Both the position numbers and the translations under genes were made by a program. Shown piece after piece: positions 40,679-48,960 of a DNA stretch of 64,000 bases. Every line of letters starts with the position of its first letter. Position 1 is the first letter of the stretch. The DNA comes from JAJPIG01 sp035531675 (GTDB lineage: Bacteria; Desulfobacterota; Binatia; Binatales; Binataceae): NCBI GenBank assembly GCA_035531675.1, contig DATKSL010000003.1, positions 1-64,000 on the forward strand, in the 5' to 3' direction. A model generated the notes under the pieces. The model made no database searches and had not been told where the DNA came from. It was given only the letters and a program-made list of their open reading frames with translations.

Positions 40679-41242
40679 ATGCCCCATCGGGTCTTCATCG
40701 GGATTGGAAGTAATCTGGGAGATAGGGCCGGTAATTACCGGGAGGCAATTGCGCGGCTGCAGGCCCTGCCCGAAACCCGAATCGTCCGTCAATCATCCAT
40801 CTACGAGACCGAGCCAATCGAGTCGGTGCGCGGCAGCGCCCCGTTTTTGAACGGCGTGCTCGAGATCGAAACCGATCTCGAGGCGCCCGCCCTGCTCACC
40901 CGCCTGCAGGCGATCGAGCGGATGATGGGGCGCAAGCGGGTGCGCGGCCGCAAGCCCAAGGCGCGCGGCCCCTATCGGCCGCGGATCATCGATCTCGACC
41001 TGCTGTTCTTCGACAAGGAGGTGATCGCTTCGCGCCATCTGCAGGTGCCCCATCCGCGCCTCCATGAGCGGCGCTTCGTGCTGGTGCCGATGAGCGAGCT
41101 GGCGCCGGCGCTCACCCATCCCACCCTCAACCATTCGATCTCGGAGCTGCTGGCGGCGCTGAAGGCGCCCGGACGGGTCACCCTGATGCGCGCGGAGCTG
41201 CTGCGCCCGCAGCCAGCTCGACGCGAGGTCGTCACGCGCTGA
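40679..41242 (+). CDS. folK: 2-amino-4-hydroxy-6-hydroxymethyldihydropteridine diphosphokinase
   Basis: 187 residues from ATG 40679; a GTG two codons upstream (40673) is also possible. HPPK motifs: RVFIGIGSNLGDRAGNY, SSIYETEPI, FLNGVLEIET, the catalytic RPRIIDLDLLFFD with metal-binding Asp pair, and VPHPRLHERRFVLVPMSEL. The enzyme transfers pyrophosphate from ATP to the pterin for folate synthesis. A basic segment RGRKPKARGPY interrupts the usual R-x2-R-x2-D region as an insertion of about ten residues between MGRKR and RPR. It is linked to dapL (9-bp gap) and convergent with ispG. Confidence 0.95.
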   Translation: MPHRVFIGIGSNLGDRAGNYREAIARLQALPETRIVRQSSIYETEPIESVRGSAPFLNGVLEIETDLEAPALLTRLQAIERMMGRKRVRGRKPKARGPYRPRIIDLDLLFFDKEVIASRHLQVPHPRLHERRFVLVPMSELAPALTHPTLNHSISELLAALKAPGRVTLMRAELLRPQPARREVVTR

Positions 41243-41304
41243 CGTTCTTTGCGGCGCGCCACTCAGCAGAAGATCGAGTAGCGTCGTAAGCTTCGACGGC
41301 GCGG

Positions 41305-42456
41305 TCAGTTGGCGGCGGCGCGCTCGGAAATCAGCTTGTCGAGCTCGATTCGCAGCCGGGCGAGCACCTTGTCGTAGGCGAAGTTGCCGAGCTTGGTGTC
41401 TTTCTTCTTGAGGTTGACCGTGGTCGGGCCGCACCACAGCCCGAGGTCGGCGTCGTCGGTCTCGCCGGGCCCATTGACCCGGCAGCCCATCACCGCGATC
41501 GTGATCCGATGCGCCGCGGCGTAGACCGTCATGTCCTTCACCGCCTGCGCCAGCTCGACGAACTTCTCGTTCTCGACCCGCGAGCACGACGGGCATGAGA
41601 TGATATTCATCCCCTTGCCGAAATCCGGCACCGAGATGAAGCGGCCGGCGGCGACGTCGCGCAGAATCTGAAAGCCGACCTCGACCTCTTCGTGCTTGCG
41701 CTCGTGCGGCAGCGTCAGCGAGACCCGGACCGTCGCGCCGATACCCTCGGCCAGCAGCTTCTCGAAGGCGAGCCGGGTCTTGATAATCCCGTCGGGCGGC
41801 AATCCCGCCTCGGTGACGCCGAGATGGAGCGGCACGTCGGGGCGACGCGCGGCGAAGCGCCGGTTGCCCTCCAGGACCCTGGCCGGATCGGAATCCTTGA
41901 GCGACACGACGAACCGATCGAAGCCGTACGAGTCCATCATTTCGCAGTGCCAGACGGCCGATTCGACCATCGCCGCCATCTGATCGCCGGCATACTTCTC
42001 GAGAAAAGCCGGCGCCACCGAGCCGCAGTTGACGCCGATCCGGATCGCGAGGTCGTGATCGCGCGCCACCGCCGCCAGCCATCGCACCTTGTCGGGAATC
42101 GATTTGGCTTTCTCGATATGGTGGAGATGGCCGGGGTTGTAGCGAAGCTTGTCGACGTGCGGCGCGACCTTGTCGGCGATCCGGTAGTTCTCCTGCAAAT
42201 CGACCGACAGGTTGACGCCGCGGGTCTGCGCGCGAATCTCCTTGAGCGCGGCGACTTCCTTTTCGCTGTCGAGCGCCAGGCGCACCACGCCGGCGCCGGC
42301 GCCGGCCAGTTGATGGACCTGCGCGACGGTCGCCTCGATATCCATGGTCTTGGTCGCACACATCGATTGCACGACCACCGGCGCGCCGCCGCCGACGACG
42401 GTGCCGCCGACCTTGACCGCCCGCGTTGTGGGAGCCGTCGATCCGCTGTGCGTCAT
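41305..42456 (-). CDS. ispG: 4-hydroxy-3-methylbut-2-enyl diphosphate synthase
   Basis: 383 residues. IspG (GcpE) reduces methylerythritol cyclodiphosphate in the MEP isoprenoid pathway using a [4Fe-4S] cluster. Cluster ligands C288 and C291 (IISCPSCSR), C325 (VMGCRVNGPGE) and E332 are present, with the spacing of the E. coli enzyme. N-terminal TIM-barrel motifs are VVVQSMCATKTMDI, LRYNPGH and RIGVNCGSV. The short bacterial form, lacking the plant insertion domain. It lies 12 bp after a CMD-family gene on the same strand and is convergent with folK. Confidence 0.97.
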   Translation of the reverse strand: MTHSGSTAPTTRAVKVGGTVVGGGAPVVVQSMCATKTMDIEATVAQVHQLAGAGAGVVRLALDSEKEVAALKEIRAQTRGVNLSVDLQENYRIADKVAPHVDKLRYNPGHLHHIEKAKSIPDKVRWLAAVARDHDLAIRIGVNCGSVAPAFLEKYAGDQMAAMVESAVWHCEMMDSYGFDRFVVSLKDSDPARVLEGNRRFAARRPDVPLHLGVTEAGLPPDGIIKTRLAFEKLLAEGIGATVRVSLTLPHERKHEEVEVGFQILRDVAAGRFISVPDFGKGMNIISCPSCSRVENEKFVELAQAVKDMTVYAAAHRITIAVMGCRVNGPGETDDADLGLWCGPTTVNLKKKDTKLGNFAYDKVLARLRIELDKLISERAAAN

Positions 42457-42468
42457 TGCGCGATCCGT

Positions 42469-42813
42469 CTACTTCTTGTGGCCTTGCGCGTGCTCGGCCG
42501 ACAGGCCGAAAGCGATTCCCGAATGAGTGAAGGCGCCGCCGGCGCGAATTTCCATCGCCACCAGCACCGCCTCGGCGATCTCCTCGTCACTGGCGCCGAG
42601 ATCCTTGGCGGCATTGACATGCACGTCGATACACCACGGACATTGCGTGGTATGGGCAACGCCGATCGCGATCAGCTGTTTGATCTTGTTGGGCAGCGCC
42701 TCGTCCTTGAAGACCGACTGGCTGAACTCCATAAACTTGTTGTAGGCGTCAGGCTTGAGCTCGCGCAGCTTGCGAACGTTTTTCAGATTACTGCGCTCAT
42801 AGAAGTTGTCCAT
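42469..42813 (-). CDS. Carboxymuconolactone-decarboxylase/AhpD-family protein
   Basis: 114 residues from ATG 42813, preceded by AAGGAGG at a good distance. The AhpD-type redox motif QCPWCIDVHVNAAKDLG gives C58-x2-C61 and H65, and the helical CMD fold follows with DEEIAEAVLVAMEIRAGGAF. Proteins with CxxC act as peroxidase-associated disulfide reductases; those without are decarboxylases. The CxxC here favours a redox role. A His/Lys-rich C-terminus ends the protein. Cotranscribed with ispG 12 bp downstream. Confidence 0.9.
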   Translation of the reverse strand: MDNFYERSNLKNVRKLRELKPDAYNKFMEFSQSVFKDEALPNKIKQLIAIGVAHTTQCPWCIDVHVNAAKDLGASDEEIAEAVLVAMEIRAGGAFTHSGIAFGLSAEHAQGHKK

Positions 42814-42994
42814 CGTCGCCTCCTTGGCGAAGATCGCCGGGCCGTTCACGATCGGGATAGCCGACTATCATAGCAGAATCCGGCGGGCTGCGACCATTTT
42901 CTGCCCCTTGCTTCGATTCTTGTTTATTTCCGGCCAGTTAGCGGCCATTTTCAATTCGATCGCGGTCTTCATTGACTAGTTTTGGGGCGCCCTC

Positions 42995-43016
42995 GTAAGA
43001 TTGCCGACAATCTTAC
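42995..43016. promoter_or_regulatory. Perfect 8-bp inverted repeat upstream of the zincin gene
   Basis: GTAAGATT (42995-43002) and AATCTTAC (43009-43016) are perfectly complementary around a 6-nt centre, 20 bp before the ATG at 43036. It could be an operator or an RNA hairpin ahead of the ribosome site; no T-run follows, so it is not a terminator. Confidence 0.45.
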
Positions 43017-43035
43017 TGTAAAGGGCTTCTTCGTC

Positions 43036-43518
43036 ATGCGCATGATCGTCCCTCCAGTCATCAGCCGGCGTGAAATTGATCGCAACTTTTCGCTTTTCTT
43101 TCGGCTTCACCGCCTGTCGGCTTTCAAACGCGCAGTCTCTGATCTGTGCCGTTTCTACGGGGTGCGGCAGCCGCGAATCCAATGGTTCGAGTATATCGAT
43201 TGGGGCAAGACCGCCGGCCGCACCTACGAAGATGGCCGGATCCATCTGGTGCATCCCGAAAACTGGAAGCGCGGGCGGATCTACAACCGGGAGCGGATGT
43301 GGATCCAGATGGTCTACCATGAGATGGGCCACTACCTGCTGTGGACCGACGCCGAGCGCAAGGCCGACGCCTTCATGCGCCGGATGGTCAACGGTCTGCG
43401 CCGCGCCGCCCGCCGCGCCGCCGCCGCTGCCCCGCGCTCGCGGGTAGCCGTGGCGCGCCGCCGTCGCGCGACACCGTCGACGATTCGCGGCCGCCGCCGG
43501 ATCGCGCGCGCGTCGTAG
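43036..43518 (+). CDS. Small HExxH zinc-metallopeptidase-like protein with basic C-terminal tail
   Basis: 160 residues from ATG 43036 (AAGGGC upstream); the frame extends back to 42982 but through the inverted repeat. The zincin motif is HEMGH at 95-99, followed by LLWTDAERKADAF, whose E-x3-D-x-F pattern resembles the third-ligand region of ImmA/IrrE (M78) peptidases. Residues 120-160 are extremely Arg/Ala-rich (RRAARRAAAAA, RRRRATP), unlike a peptidase domain and probably disordered or nucleic-acid binding. No cI-like repressor neighbour is seen. The substrate is unknown; the family assignment is tentative. Confidence 0.6.
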   Translation: MRMIVPPVISRREIDRNFSLFFRLHRLSAFKRAVSDLCRFYGVRQPRIQWFEYIDWGKTAGRTYEDGRIHLVHPENWKRGRIYNRERMWIQMVYHEMGHYLLWTDAERKADAFMRRMVNGLRRAARRAAAAAPRSRVAVARRRRATPSTIRGRRRIARAS

Positions 43519-43540
43519 CGCTGATCTATCGGCGCTGGTC

Positions 43541-43546
43541 TATAAT
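43541..43546 (+). promoter_or_regulatory. Consensus -10 (TATAAT) nine bases before an ATG; leaderless-transcript candidate
   Basis: TATAAT at 43541-43546 matches the sigma-70 -10 consensus and lies 8 bp before the ATG at 43555. Initiation about 7 bp downstream would give an mRNA starting at or just before the ATG. The -35 position (about 43518-43523) is poor. Confidence 0.4.
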
Positions 43547-43554
43547 AGATCGCG

Positions 43555-44163
43555 ATGGCGACCCGAGGAGCATCCGAGCCCCGCAAACCGAACGTCGAGA
43601 ACCGATGGTGGGTCGAGACCGCCGTCAAGCGCAAGAAGCCGCCGCCGCAGAAGGCCGGCGACCAGGCGGCCGACGCGGCTGACAAGCCCGAAGCCGAGCT
43701 GCCGCAATTGCCGGTGGCGATGGGCTTTTACGAATCGGCCCGCGACTACGACCAGGAACGCGCCAAGGACGACCTGACCGACAACAACCTGCGTATCGCG
43801 CGCGAGGCGAATCCCGAGCCGGGACAGTGGGTGCAGGTCTCGATGACCCCCGAGCATTACTCGCCCAAGCTGGTCCAGCGTATCAAGGACGAGTTCCGGC
43901 TGCCGCGCGAGGCGCGCGGCGTGCTGCTCGACCATGGCCGGCTGGTGCGGTTGCTGGTCTGCGGTCCGCAGCTCGAAGACTGGATGATCGACGTGACGCT
44001 CAGCGAAGAGCCGTCGGTCGACGTTTATGTCTGGAGCACGATGTACCGCGAGCGGCTGTTCCGCCGCGCCGAGGAGGCGCTCAAGCAGGCCCATCGCTGG
44101 GCGATCAATCTGATTCAGCATCCCCCCGACCAAAACGATCCGTTCCGCGGCGTCCTGCTGTAG
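43555..44163 (+). CDS. Hypothetical protein, unknown function
   Basis: 202 residues. The N-terminal about 50 residues are polar and Pro/Ala/Lys-rich (KRKKPPPQKAGDQAADAADK), then a compact region from residue 53 (QLPVAMGFYESARDYDQERAKDDL) to the end is well structured: GQWVQVSMTPEHYSPKLVQR, ARGVLLDHGRLVRLLVCGP, and a hydrophobic C-terminal helix EEALKQAHRWAINLIQHPPD. No known family or catalytic motif is recognised. There is no Shine-Dalgarno upstream and a TATAAT box sits directly before the ATG. It is transcribed like its neighbours, a zincin-like gene before and a MetE-like gene 128 bp after. Confidence 0.6.
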   Translation: MATRGASEPRKPNVENRWWVETAVKRKKPPPQKAGDQAADAADKPEAELPQLPVAMGFYESARDYDQERAKDDLTDNNLRIAREANPEPGQWVQVSMTPEHYSPKLVQRIKDEFRLPREARGVLLDHGRLVRLLVCGPQLEDWMIDVTLSEEPSVDVYVWSTMYRERLFRRAEEALKQAHRWAINLIQHPPDQNDPFRGVLL

Positions 44164-44290
44164 AGGACGGCGCGCACGCGGCGGCGGGCGCTTGCGGCAG
44201 GCCCGCGTTCTGATAGATAGGCAAGTATCGCGAGGCGCATCGCACGACCGCGTCTCGCGCAACTGACGATAATCCGCAGGGAGAACGCCG

Positions 44291-45349
44291 ATGGCTACAT
44301 CAACCAAGCGACGGCCGGTGCTGCTGGTGGGAAGCGTTCCGCTCGGCTCGGCGGCTGAAGTGTTCGAGACAGCCGGCACGGCGCTGGGCGAGCTGGCGCG
44401 GCGTATCCCGGACGGCGAGACCGGCATCCGGCTGCTGTGGGTTGGATGCCAGGGCGAGGCTTTCCGCACCGCCAGCGGCCTGCACGTCGCGGCCGAGCGG
44501 CTGGTGCCGGGGGTTCCGCCGTTCCCGCTCTATGGAATCAAGCCGGGGGTGGCGGCGGCGGATGTCAAGCTCGGATCGCTCGGCTACGCCACGGCGGCGA
44601 TTCAATCCTACGAGGATTTCAAACGGCTGCGCGAGGCCGGCAAGGTGCATCGCACGACCCGGCTCCAGATCAGCCTGCCAACGCCGTTCGCGGTCGCTTA
44701 CAGCTTCAGCGAACGCTCGGCGTTTCCGGCGCTATGGGAAATCTACGAGCGCCAGATGATGGCGGAGGTCGATGAGATCGCTCGCGCGATACCGAATCGC
44801 GATCTCGCAATCCAATGGGACATCGCGCCCGAGATGATCGAGTACGACACCATCTCGGAGCGCTCCGATGCGATCCGGCAGGTCTTCGGTTCCGGCGTGC
44901 CAGCGGACCAACTGCTGGCCGCGATCGTGCGGGTCGCCGACCACGTCCCGGCGGAGATCGAACTGGGGCTGCATCTTTGCTATGGCGACCCGGGCCATAA
45001 GCACGTGGTCGAGCCCAAGCACACCGGGCCGGCGGTCGAGATGGCCAACCGGCTGTCGAGCGCGATTCGCCGCCCGATCAACTGGATTCATCTGCCGGTG
45101 CCGCGCGGGCGCGACGATGACGCCTACTTCGCGCCGCTCGGCGGGCTCAAGCTCAAGCCGGGGACCGAGCTCTATCTCGGCCTGGTTCATTTCACCGACG
45201 GCCTCGACGGTGCACGACGCCGGCTGGCGGCGGCCCGGCGCGTCGTCACGGAGTTCGGGGTCGCCACGGAATGCGGACTCGGCCGGCGCAGCCCGGGAAC
45301 CATCCCGGGGCTGCTCGCACTGCATCGCGAGGTAGCCGAGCTCGCCTAG
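44291..45349 (+). CDS. MetE-like (methionine-synthase-like) protein, paralogue 2
   Basis: 352 residues with GGGAGAACGCC before the ATG. It is a diverged paralogue of the protein at 24574, sharing LLVGSVPL, RIPDGETG, LQISLPTPFAVAYSF, DLAIQWDIAPEM, LGLHLCYGDPGHKHVVEPK and LYLGLVHFTDGLDG. H228 and C230 (HLC) and C328 (ATECGLGRR) fall at the positions of three zinc ligands in MetE. Spacing is the same as in the other copy. No cobalamin-binding or methyltetrahydrofolate-specific motif was seen. The conserved pattern argues for a zinc-thiolate methyltransferase-type enzyme whose acceptor is unknown. It stands without obvious operon partners. Confidence 0.75.
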   Translation: MATSTKRRPVLLVGSVPLGSAAEVFETAGTALGELARRIPDGETGIRLLWVGCQGEAFRTASGLHVAAERLVPGVPPFPLYGIKPGVAAADVKLGSLGYATAAIQSYEDFKRLREAGKVHRTTRLQISLPTPFAVAYSFSERSAFPALWEIYERQMMAEVDEIARAIPNRDLAIQWDIAPEMIEYDTISERSDAIRQVFGSGVPADQLLAAIVRVADHVPAEIELGLHLCYGDPGHKHVVEPKHTGPAVEMANRLSSAIRRPINWIHLPVPRGRDDDAYFAPLGGLKLKPGTELYLGLVHFTDGLDGARRRLAAARRVVTEFGVATECGLGRRSPGTIPGLLALHREVAELA

Positions 45350-45408
45350 CGCGCTCTGTCTGGCGCGCGGCCGATCGCCAGGTGCACGCCGTTGGAGGCC
45401 GACCATTT

Positions 45409-45657
45409 CTAATGGCGGCCGATCAGGGTGAGGACGTGGCTCAAATCGATTTGACTTAGCCCTGCCGATAAAAAAACCGCTGCCGAAAAAAAAGTGACGG
45501 CTGCCATGGCGTATGCCACGGTCAACTGCTGGTTATGGTCATGCCTGATTGTCAGGTAGACGCAAAACACCCCCGCCAGCAGGGGAGCCATGCTGACCTG
45601 GATCCCCTGCGCCTGAAGGTAGGCAAGCATTGTCTGGGCGATACTTACCTGTGTCAT
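45409..45657 (-). CDS. Small membrane protein, unknown function
   Basis: 82 residues. Two hydrophobic stretches are visible, about residues 22-37 (MAPLLAGVFCVYLTI) and 46-68 (VAYAMAAVTFFSAAVFLSAGL), separated by a basic loop RHDHNQQ. No family is recognised. The ATG has no strong ribosome site. The AT-rich island 45749-45818 lies upstream and contains TATAAT on this strand as well, so transcription is plausible. A coincidental frame cannot be excluded. Confidence 0.45.
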   Translation of the reverse strand: MTQVSIAQTMLAYLQAQGIQVSMAPLLAGVFCVYLTIRHDHNQQLTVAYAMAAVTFFSAAVFLSAGLSQIDLSHVLTLIGRH

Positions 45658-46099
45658 ACGATCGACCCCGGCGCCGAAGCGCGTTTCGCCTGCAGACCGT
45701 CCGCGATTGCCGAATCGCCATGTACACCGCAGGAGGCTGCTCTGACCTGTTTATTATTCGGTATATCCAATCCTAGTATAATTTATCTTTATGATGCTAT
45801 TATAACTTATATTGATTAGCCGGGCAGGCCCGGTCAAGGGTCGACAGGGCCGGATCGATACAAAATCCGGGGCATCAATGGCCGGGATATATGGTCTGCG
45901 GGGTGCGAAAAGCGCGGCTCAGGAATATTTGCAATGGATGTAAAAGGCCGTTATAGTCACCTCCTGTTGTTAAAGGATAGAGTTGCGTGCGTTTGCGCGG
46001 TAGATCGTGGCGCCTGAAAGTGGTGTGGTTTGAGGGGCTGGTGTCTGATCAGGCGAGCAGTAAGGGTCCGACAGACCGACTCCTTGAGAGGCGAAGCAT
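45658..46099. other. 442-bp intergenic region with an AT-rich island
   Basis: No credible gene is seen in most of it. The stretch 45749-45818 is extremely A/T-rich for this genome, with TATAAT on both strands (45777-45782 on plus). To its right the sequence returns to average composition and carries the promoter of the TadG-like gene annotated separately. A small plus-strand frame (45535-45819) lacks protein-like features. Confidence 0.55.
45929..45957 (+). promoter_or_regulatory. Sigma-70-type promoter candidate for the TadG/TadE-like cluster
   Basis: TTGCAA (45929-45934) and TATAGT (45952-45957) are separated by exactly 17 bp. Initiation near 45964 would leave an about 135-nt leader before the ATG at 46100. 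Confidence 0.55.
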
Positions 46100-47116
46100 A
46101 TGAACAGGAAATCGAACCGCTCACGAGGACAGATCGCTGTCATCCTGGCAGTCGTGTTACCGGTGGTAGTAGGTGTGGTCGCCTTGGGCGCCGACTTTGC
46201 CGTGATGTACTTCAACTGGGTGCAGTTGCAGAAGGCGGCCGACTCCGCCGCGCTGGCCGGCGCCGGCTACCTGCCTAACGATACAAACGGTGCGAAGAAC
46301 GCGGCGATTACGTACGCGAAATTGAATGGTGAGCCCAGCGATCCCGCTCCCACTGTCACGGTCGATGGCTCGGCCTTTCCGACCTGGGTTCAGGTCCAGC
46401 TGTCGCGGCAGGTGCCTTACTCTTTTGGCCGCGCGCTCGGACTCACCACCGCGACGCTCAACGTGACGGCCAAGGCCGGCATCACCTCGGTCAACGGCAC
46501 CTACGGAGGCAGCCATACCCTGCCGCTGTGGATCGATTGTCCCGCGGGCCTGAGCACTTGCCCCGGAGCAACGGGCACTCAAATCACGCTCGGCAACACG
46601 GTGTACGGTCCGGGAAATTGGGGGCTCTTGCAGCTCCCCGGCATGGCTAACAGCAACGGCAAACCGTACTTCGAGAACATCGTTAGCAATGGCTGGTCCT
46701 CGAACAATCCCGCCAATGTTGTGGTCGCCGATCCTACTGGGACTCCCGGTTGCGCGCCGGGACCGAGCTGCGTTCAGGTGGACACCGGCAACGCCTCGCT
46801 TCAGGGAGCAGCGGCGGGCGTCCAGGCCCGGATAAATCAGGGTTTGTCGCAGTACCCGGGCGATTCCGCCACCAGCTTCGATCCGAATAATCCGCGAGTG
46901 GTGGAAATTCCGATCGTTAACTCCACCGGCGTGACTGGTGGTAGCTCGTCGGTCCCGATACTGGGCTTCGCCGAGGTCTGGATCAACAGCGTCGTCGGGA
47001 GCACCATGACATTCACGTTCATCACGTCGAACAGCCCTGGCGGTGTACCCGGCGGGACCAGCACGACCTGCACGCCAGGGAACAGTGGTCCCTGCCTGGT
47101 GGTGCTCGAGCAGTAA
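46100..47116 (+). CDS. TadG-like (Flp pilus-assembly TadE/G-like, PF13400-type) protein 1
   Basis: 338 residues. The N-terminus RSRGQIAVILAVVLPVVVGVVAL is the TadG/pseudopilin-like helix (residues 8-31), followed by FNWVQLQKAADSAALAGAGYLP, the TadG hallmark. The rest is an extracytoplasmic domain rich in Gly, Asn, Thr and Val with several Cys pairs (CPAGLSTCPG, CAPGPSCVQV, CTPGNSGPC). No prepilin peptidase or secretion ATPase gene is adjacent. GAGAGGCG precedes the ATG. A 15-bp terminator follows the stop, so this gene is at least partly a unit of its own. Likely anchored in the inner membrane with the bulk outside. Confidence 0.82.
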   Translation: MNRKSNRSRGQIAVILAVVLPVVVGVVALGADFAVMYFNWVQLQKAADSAALAGAGYLPNDTNGAKNAAITYAKLNGEPSDPAPTVTVDGSAFPTWVQVQLSRQVPYSFGRALGLTTATLNVTAKAGITSVNGTYGGSHTLPLWIDCPAGLSTCPGATGTQITLGNTVYGPGNWGLLQLPGMANSNGKPYFENIVSNGWSSNNPANVVVADPTGTPGCAPGPSCVQVDTGNASLQGAAAGVQARINQGLSQYPGDSATSFDPNNPRVVEIPIVNSTGVTGGSSSVPILGFAEVWINSVVGSTMTFTFITSNSPGGVPGGTSTTCTPGNSGPCLVVLEQ

Positions 47117-47151
47117 CCGTCCGGTCCTCCCGCACTCCAACTGATTGATTA

Positions 47152-47188
47152 ACTGCCGATCCCCGGACCACCGGGGATCGGCAGTTTT
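47152..47188 (+). terminator. Rho-independent terminator after TadG-like gene 1
   Basis: A perfect 15-bp stem, 47152-47166 with 47171-47185, closes a 4-nt ACCA loop and runs into TTTGC. The T-run is short, so read-through into the second TadG-like gene is possible. Confidence 0.8.
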
Positions 47189-47391
47189 GCTTCCCGACCA
47201 CGCGCCGGGATTTTCCTACCGTCCGCTCCCTTCGATCGTTGCAGACCTGCAACAGCTTCCCGCGCCAAGATTCCTTTCCCGACGATAAAGCATCACATAA
47301 TCCGTCTTGTCTCGTCTTTGCGATGGCATAGAACCTGCTGAACGCTGGATCAGGCAAGAATGCTGCAATACCCGTGCGGCAGAAGGACTAT

Positions 47392-48402
47392 ATGAGACGC
47401 AAAAGTAAAGGCCAGACCATAGTTGTGATTGCCCTGGTGATGCCGGTGTTGTTGGGCGCGATTGCGTTAGGCACCGACGTCGCGATCTTTTACTTCAACT
47501 GGGTGCAGTTGCAGAAGGCGGCCGACGCCGCCGTGCTGGCGGGAGCCAATTATCTGCCCGACAATTCCACCCAAGCCATCACCACCGCCAATCAGTACGC
47601 CCAAAGCGACGGGGCCAAGGCGGCTGAAATTACCTCGACCACCGTCACTCCGGATGATCTCACGATCACCATCAATCTGCACCGCACGGTACCCTACTAT
47701 TTCGCCAAGGTGCTGGGCCTGAGCAACGGCACCGTCGCCGTAACTGCGTCGGCCGGGCCGCCCTACGCGCCGACTACGGTCAACGCCAGCTCGCCGGGGC
47801 AGGCGGCATCGATCGGGGACACCAATGGGACGGTCGGTAATTACTGCGACAGCAGTGGCACCAATATCAGTAGCGGCGGCGTCGGCGGCTGCGGGCTGAT
47901 TCCGATCGGATTGGATTCCAACACGGTTTACAAGAACGGCAATTCGATAACCCTGCAGCAGGGCCAGGTCGGGCCGGGCAACTGGGACTTGCTGGCGCTC
48001 GGCGGCGTCGGCGGCAACAATCTCCGAACCAGAATCGCCGATGGCTACGGCGGCATGGTCAGCGTGAACGACTGGGTCACCACCGAACCGGGCCAGAAAG
48101 TCGGCCCCGTTGACCAGGGTTTTCAGGATCGGCTGGCGCTCGCGATGACCACGGATCCGACCGGCACCTTCTTAAATCACTCGCTGAACAATCCGCGGGT
48201 GCTGGTGGTGCCGGTGGTCAACTGGGAGGGTCAAAACGGTCGCAAGCAGGTGCAGGTGACGGCCTTCGCCACGCTATGGCTCGACAGCTACAGCGGCGGG
48301 AACGTGACCGTGCACTTCATCAGCCAGGTCGTAGCCGACAGCTTCGGCAGCCCGGGCGCCACTTCCTTCGGCGGACGCGGCGTGCCGTTCCTGAAGAATT
48401 AA
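47392..48402 (+). CDS. TadG-like protein 2
   Basis: 336 residues from ATG 47392; the frame extends back six codons without a better start. It repeats the architecture of protein 1: KGQTIVVIALVMPVLLGAIALG (helix), then FNWVQLQKAADAAVLAGANYLP, then TVPYYFAKVLGLSNGTVAVTASAGP. The extracellular part is Gly/Asn/Thr/Val-rich with VGPGNWDLLALGGVGGNN echoing the first protein (YGPGNWGLLQLPG). It has its own upstream region of about 205 bp after the terminator of protein 1 and is followed by tadE. Role in a pseudopilus- or surface-structure assembly is inferred from the family only. Confidence 0.82.
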   Translation: MRRKSKGQTIVVIALVMPVLLGAIALGTDVAIFYFNWVQLQKAADAAVLAGANYLPDNSTQAITTANQYAQSDGAKAAEITSTTVTPDDLTITINLHRTVPYYFAKVLGLSNGTVAVTASAGPPYAPTTVNASSPGQAASIGDTNGTVGNYCDSSGTNISSGGVGGCGLIPIGLDSNTVYKNGNSITLQQGQVGPGNWDLLALGGVGGNNLRTRIADGYGGMVSVNDWVTTEPGQKVGPVDQGFQDRLALAMTTDPTGTFLNHSLNNPRVLVVPVVNWEGQNGRKQVQVTAFATLWLDSYSGGNVTVHFISQVVADSFGSPGATSFGGRGVPFLKN

Positions 48403-48466
48403 GGCGTCCTGATGTGAACGCGATGGTAGCGGAATAGGACGGCAGGAGGAGGGAGGCCCACTTACT

Positions 48467-48943
48467 ATGACTACGGATGATAGACACGGTGCGAGAGAAC
48501 GGATGGCAACTGCTTCCAGGTTTCGGCGGGTAGTGGCCGGTGCCGGCCGCGCCCAGGCGGCGGTGGAATTCGCGATTATCCTGACGGTCGCCTTGATCGT
48601 GCTGGTGGTCGGCGTGCAGTTCGCGATCATCGGCGAAGCGGCCCTTGCGCTGGGCCAGGCGAATTACCAGGGCGCGCGCTGGGCGGCGGTCAACGCCACC
48701 AGTTACACCCAGGCGGGGGTTCAGAGTTACATGGTGTCGGTGGCGTCGCCGACCATCGGCGCCAACAACGGCAGCTATCTCACCACCACCCTGAGTCCCT
48801 CTTCACCCTGCACCTTCGGCGCCACGGTGACGGTTTCGGTCAGTTTCAACGCTGCGCATTTGATCGCGGTGCCCAATCCATTTTTGGGTATCAAGTTTCC
48901 AACCACGCTGACCAATTCCGAGTCAGCGTTTTGCGAAGGCTAA
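48467..48943 (+). CDS. TadE-like protein
   Basis: 158 residues from ATG 48467, preceded by GGAGGGAGG. Hallmark N-terminal region AQAAVEFAIILTVALIVLVVGVQFAIIG (around residue 28-55) is the TadE helix, with the conserved acidic residue after the helix start. The remaining 100 residues form an extracytoplasmic domain ending in an acidic NSESAFCEG. TadE and TadG are minor pseudopilins of Flp/Tad pili, processed by a prepilin peptidase. No peptidase gene is in the window. A short Ser/Arg-rich N-terminal extension (residues 1-25) is unusual and could mean that a later ATG (48503) is used. Confidence 0.85.
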   Translation: MTTDDRHGARERMATASRFRRVVAGAGRAQAAVEFAIILTVALIVLVVGVQFAIIGEAALALGQANYQGARWAAVNATSYTQAGVQSYMVSVASPTIGANNGSYLTTTLSPSSPCTFGATVTVSVSFNAAHLIAVPNPFLGIKFPTTLTNSESAFCEG

Positions 48944-48960
48944 TAAAGGGGAAGAGAGAA

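Noticed and set aside
45535..45819. 94-codon plus-strand frame in the 45.6-45.8 kb region
   Set aside because: Runs through the AT island and has no protein-like pattern or ribosome site; treated as non-coding.
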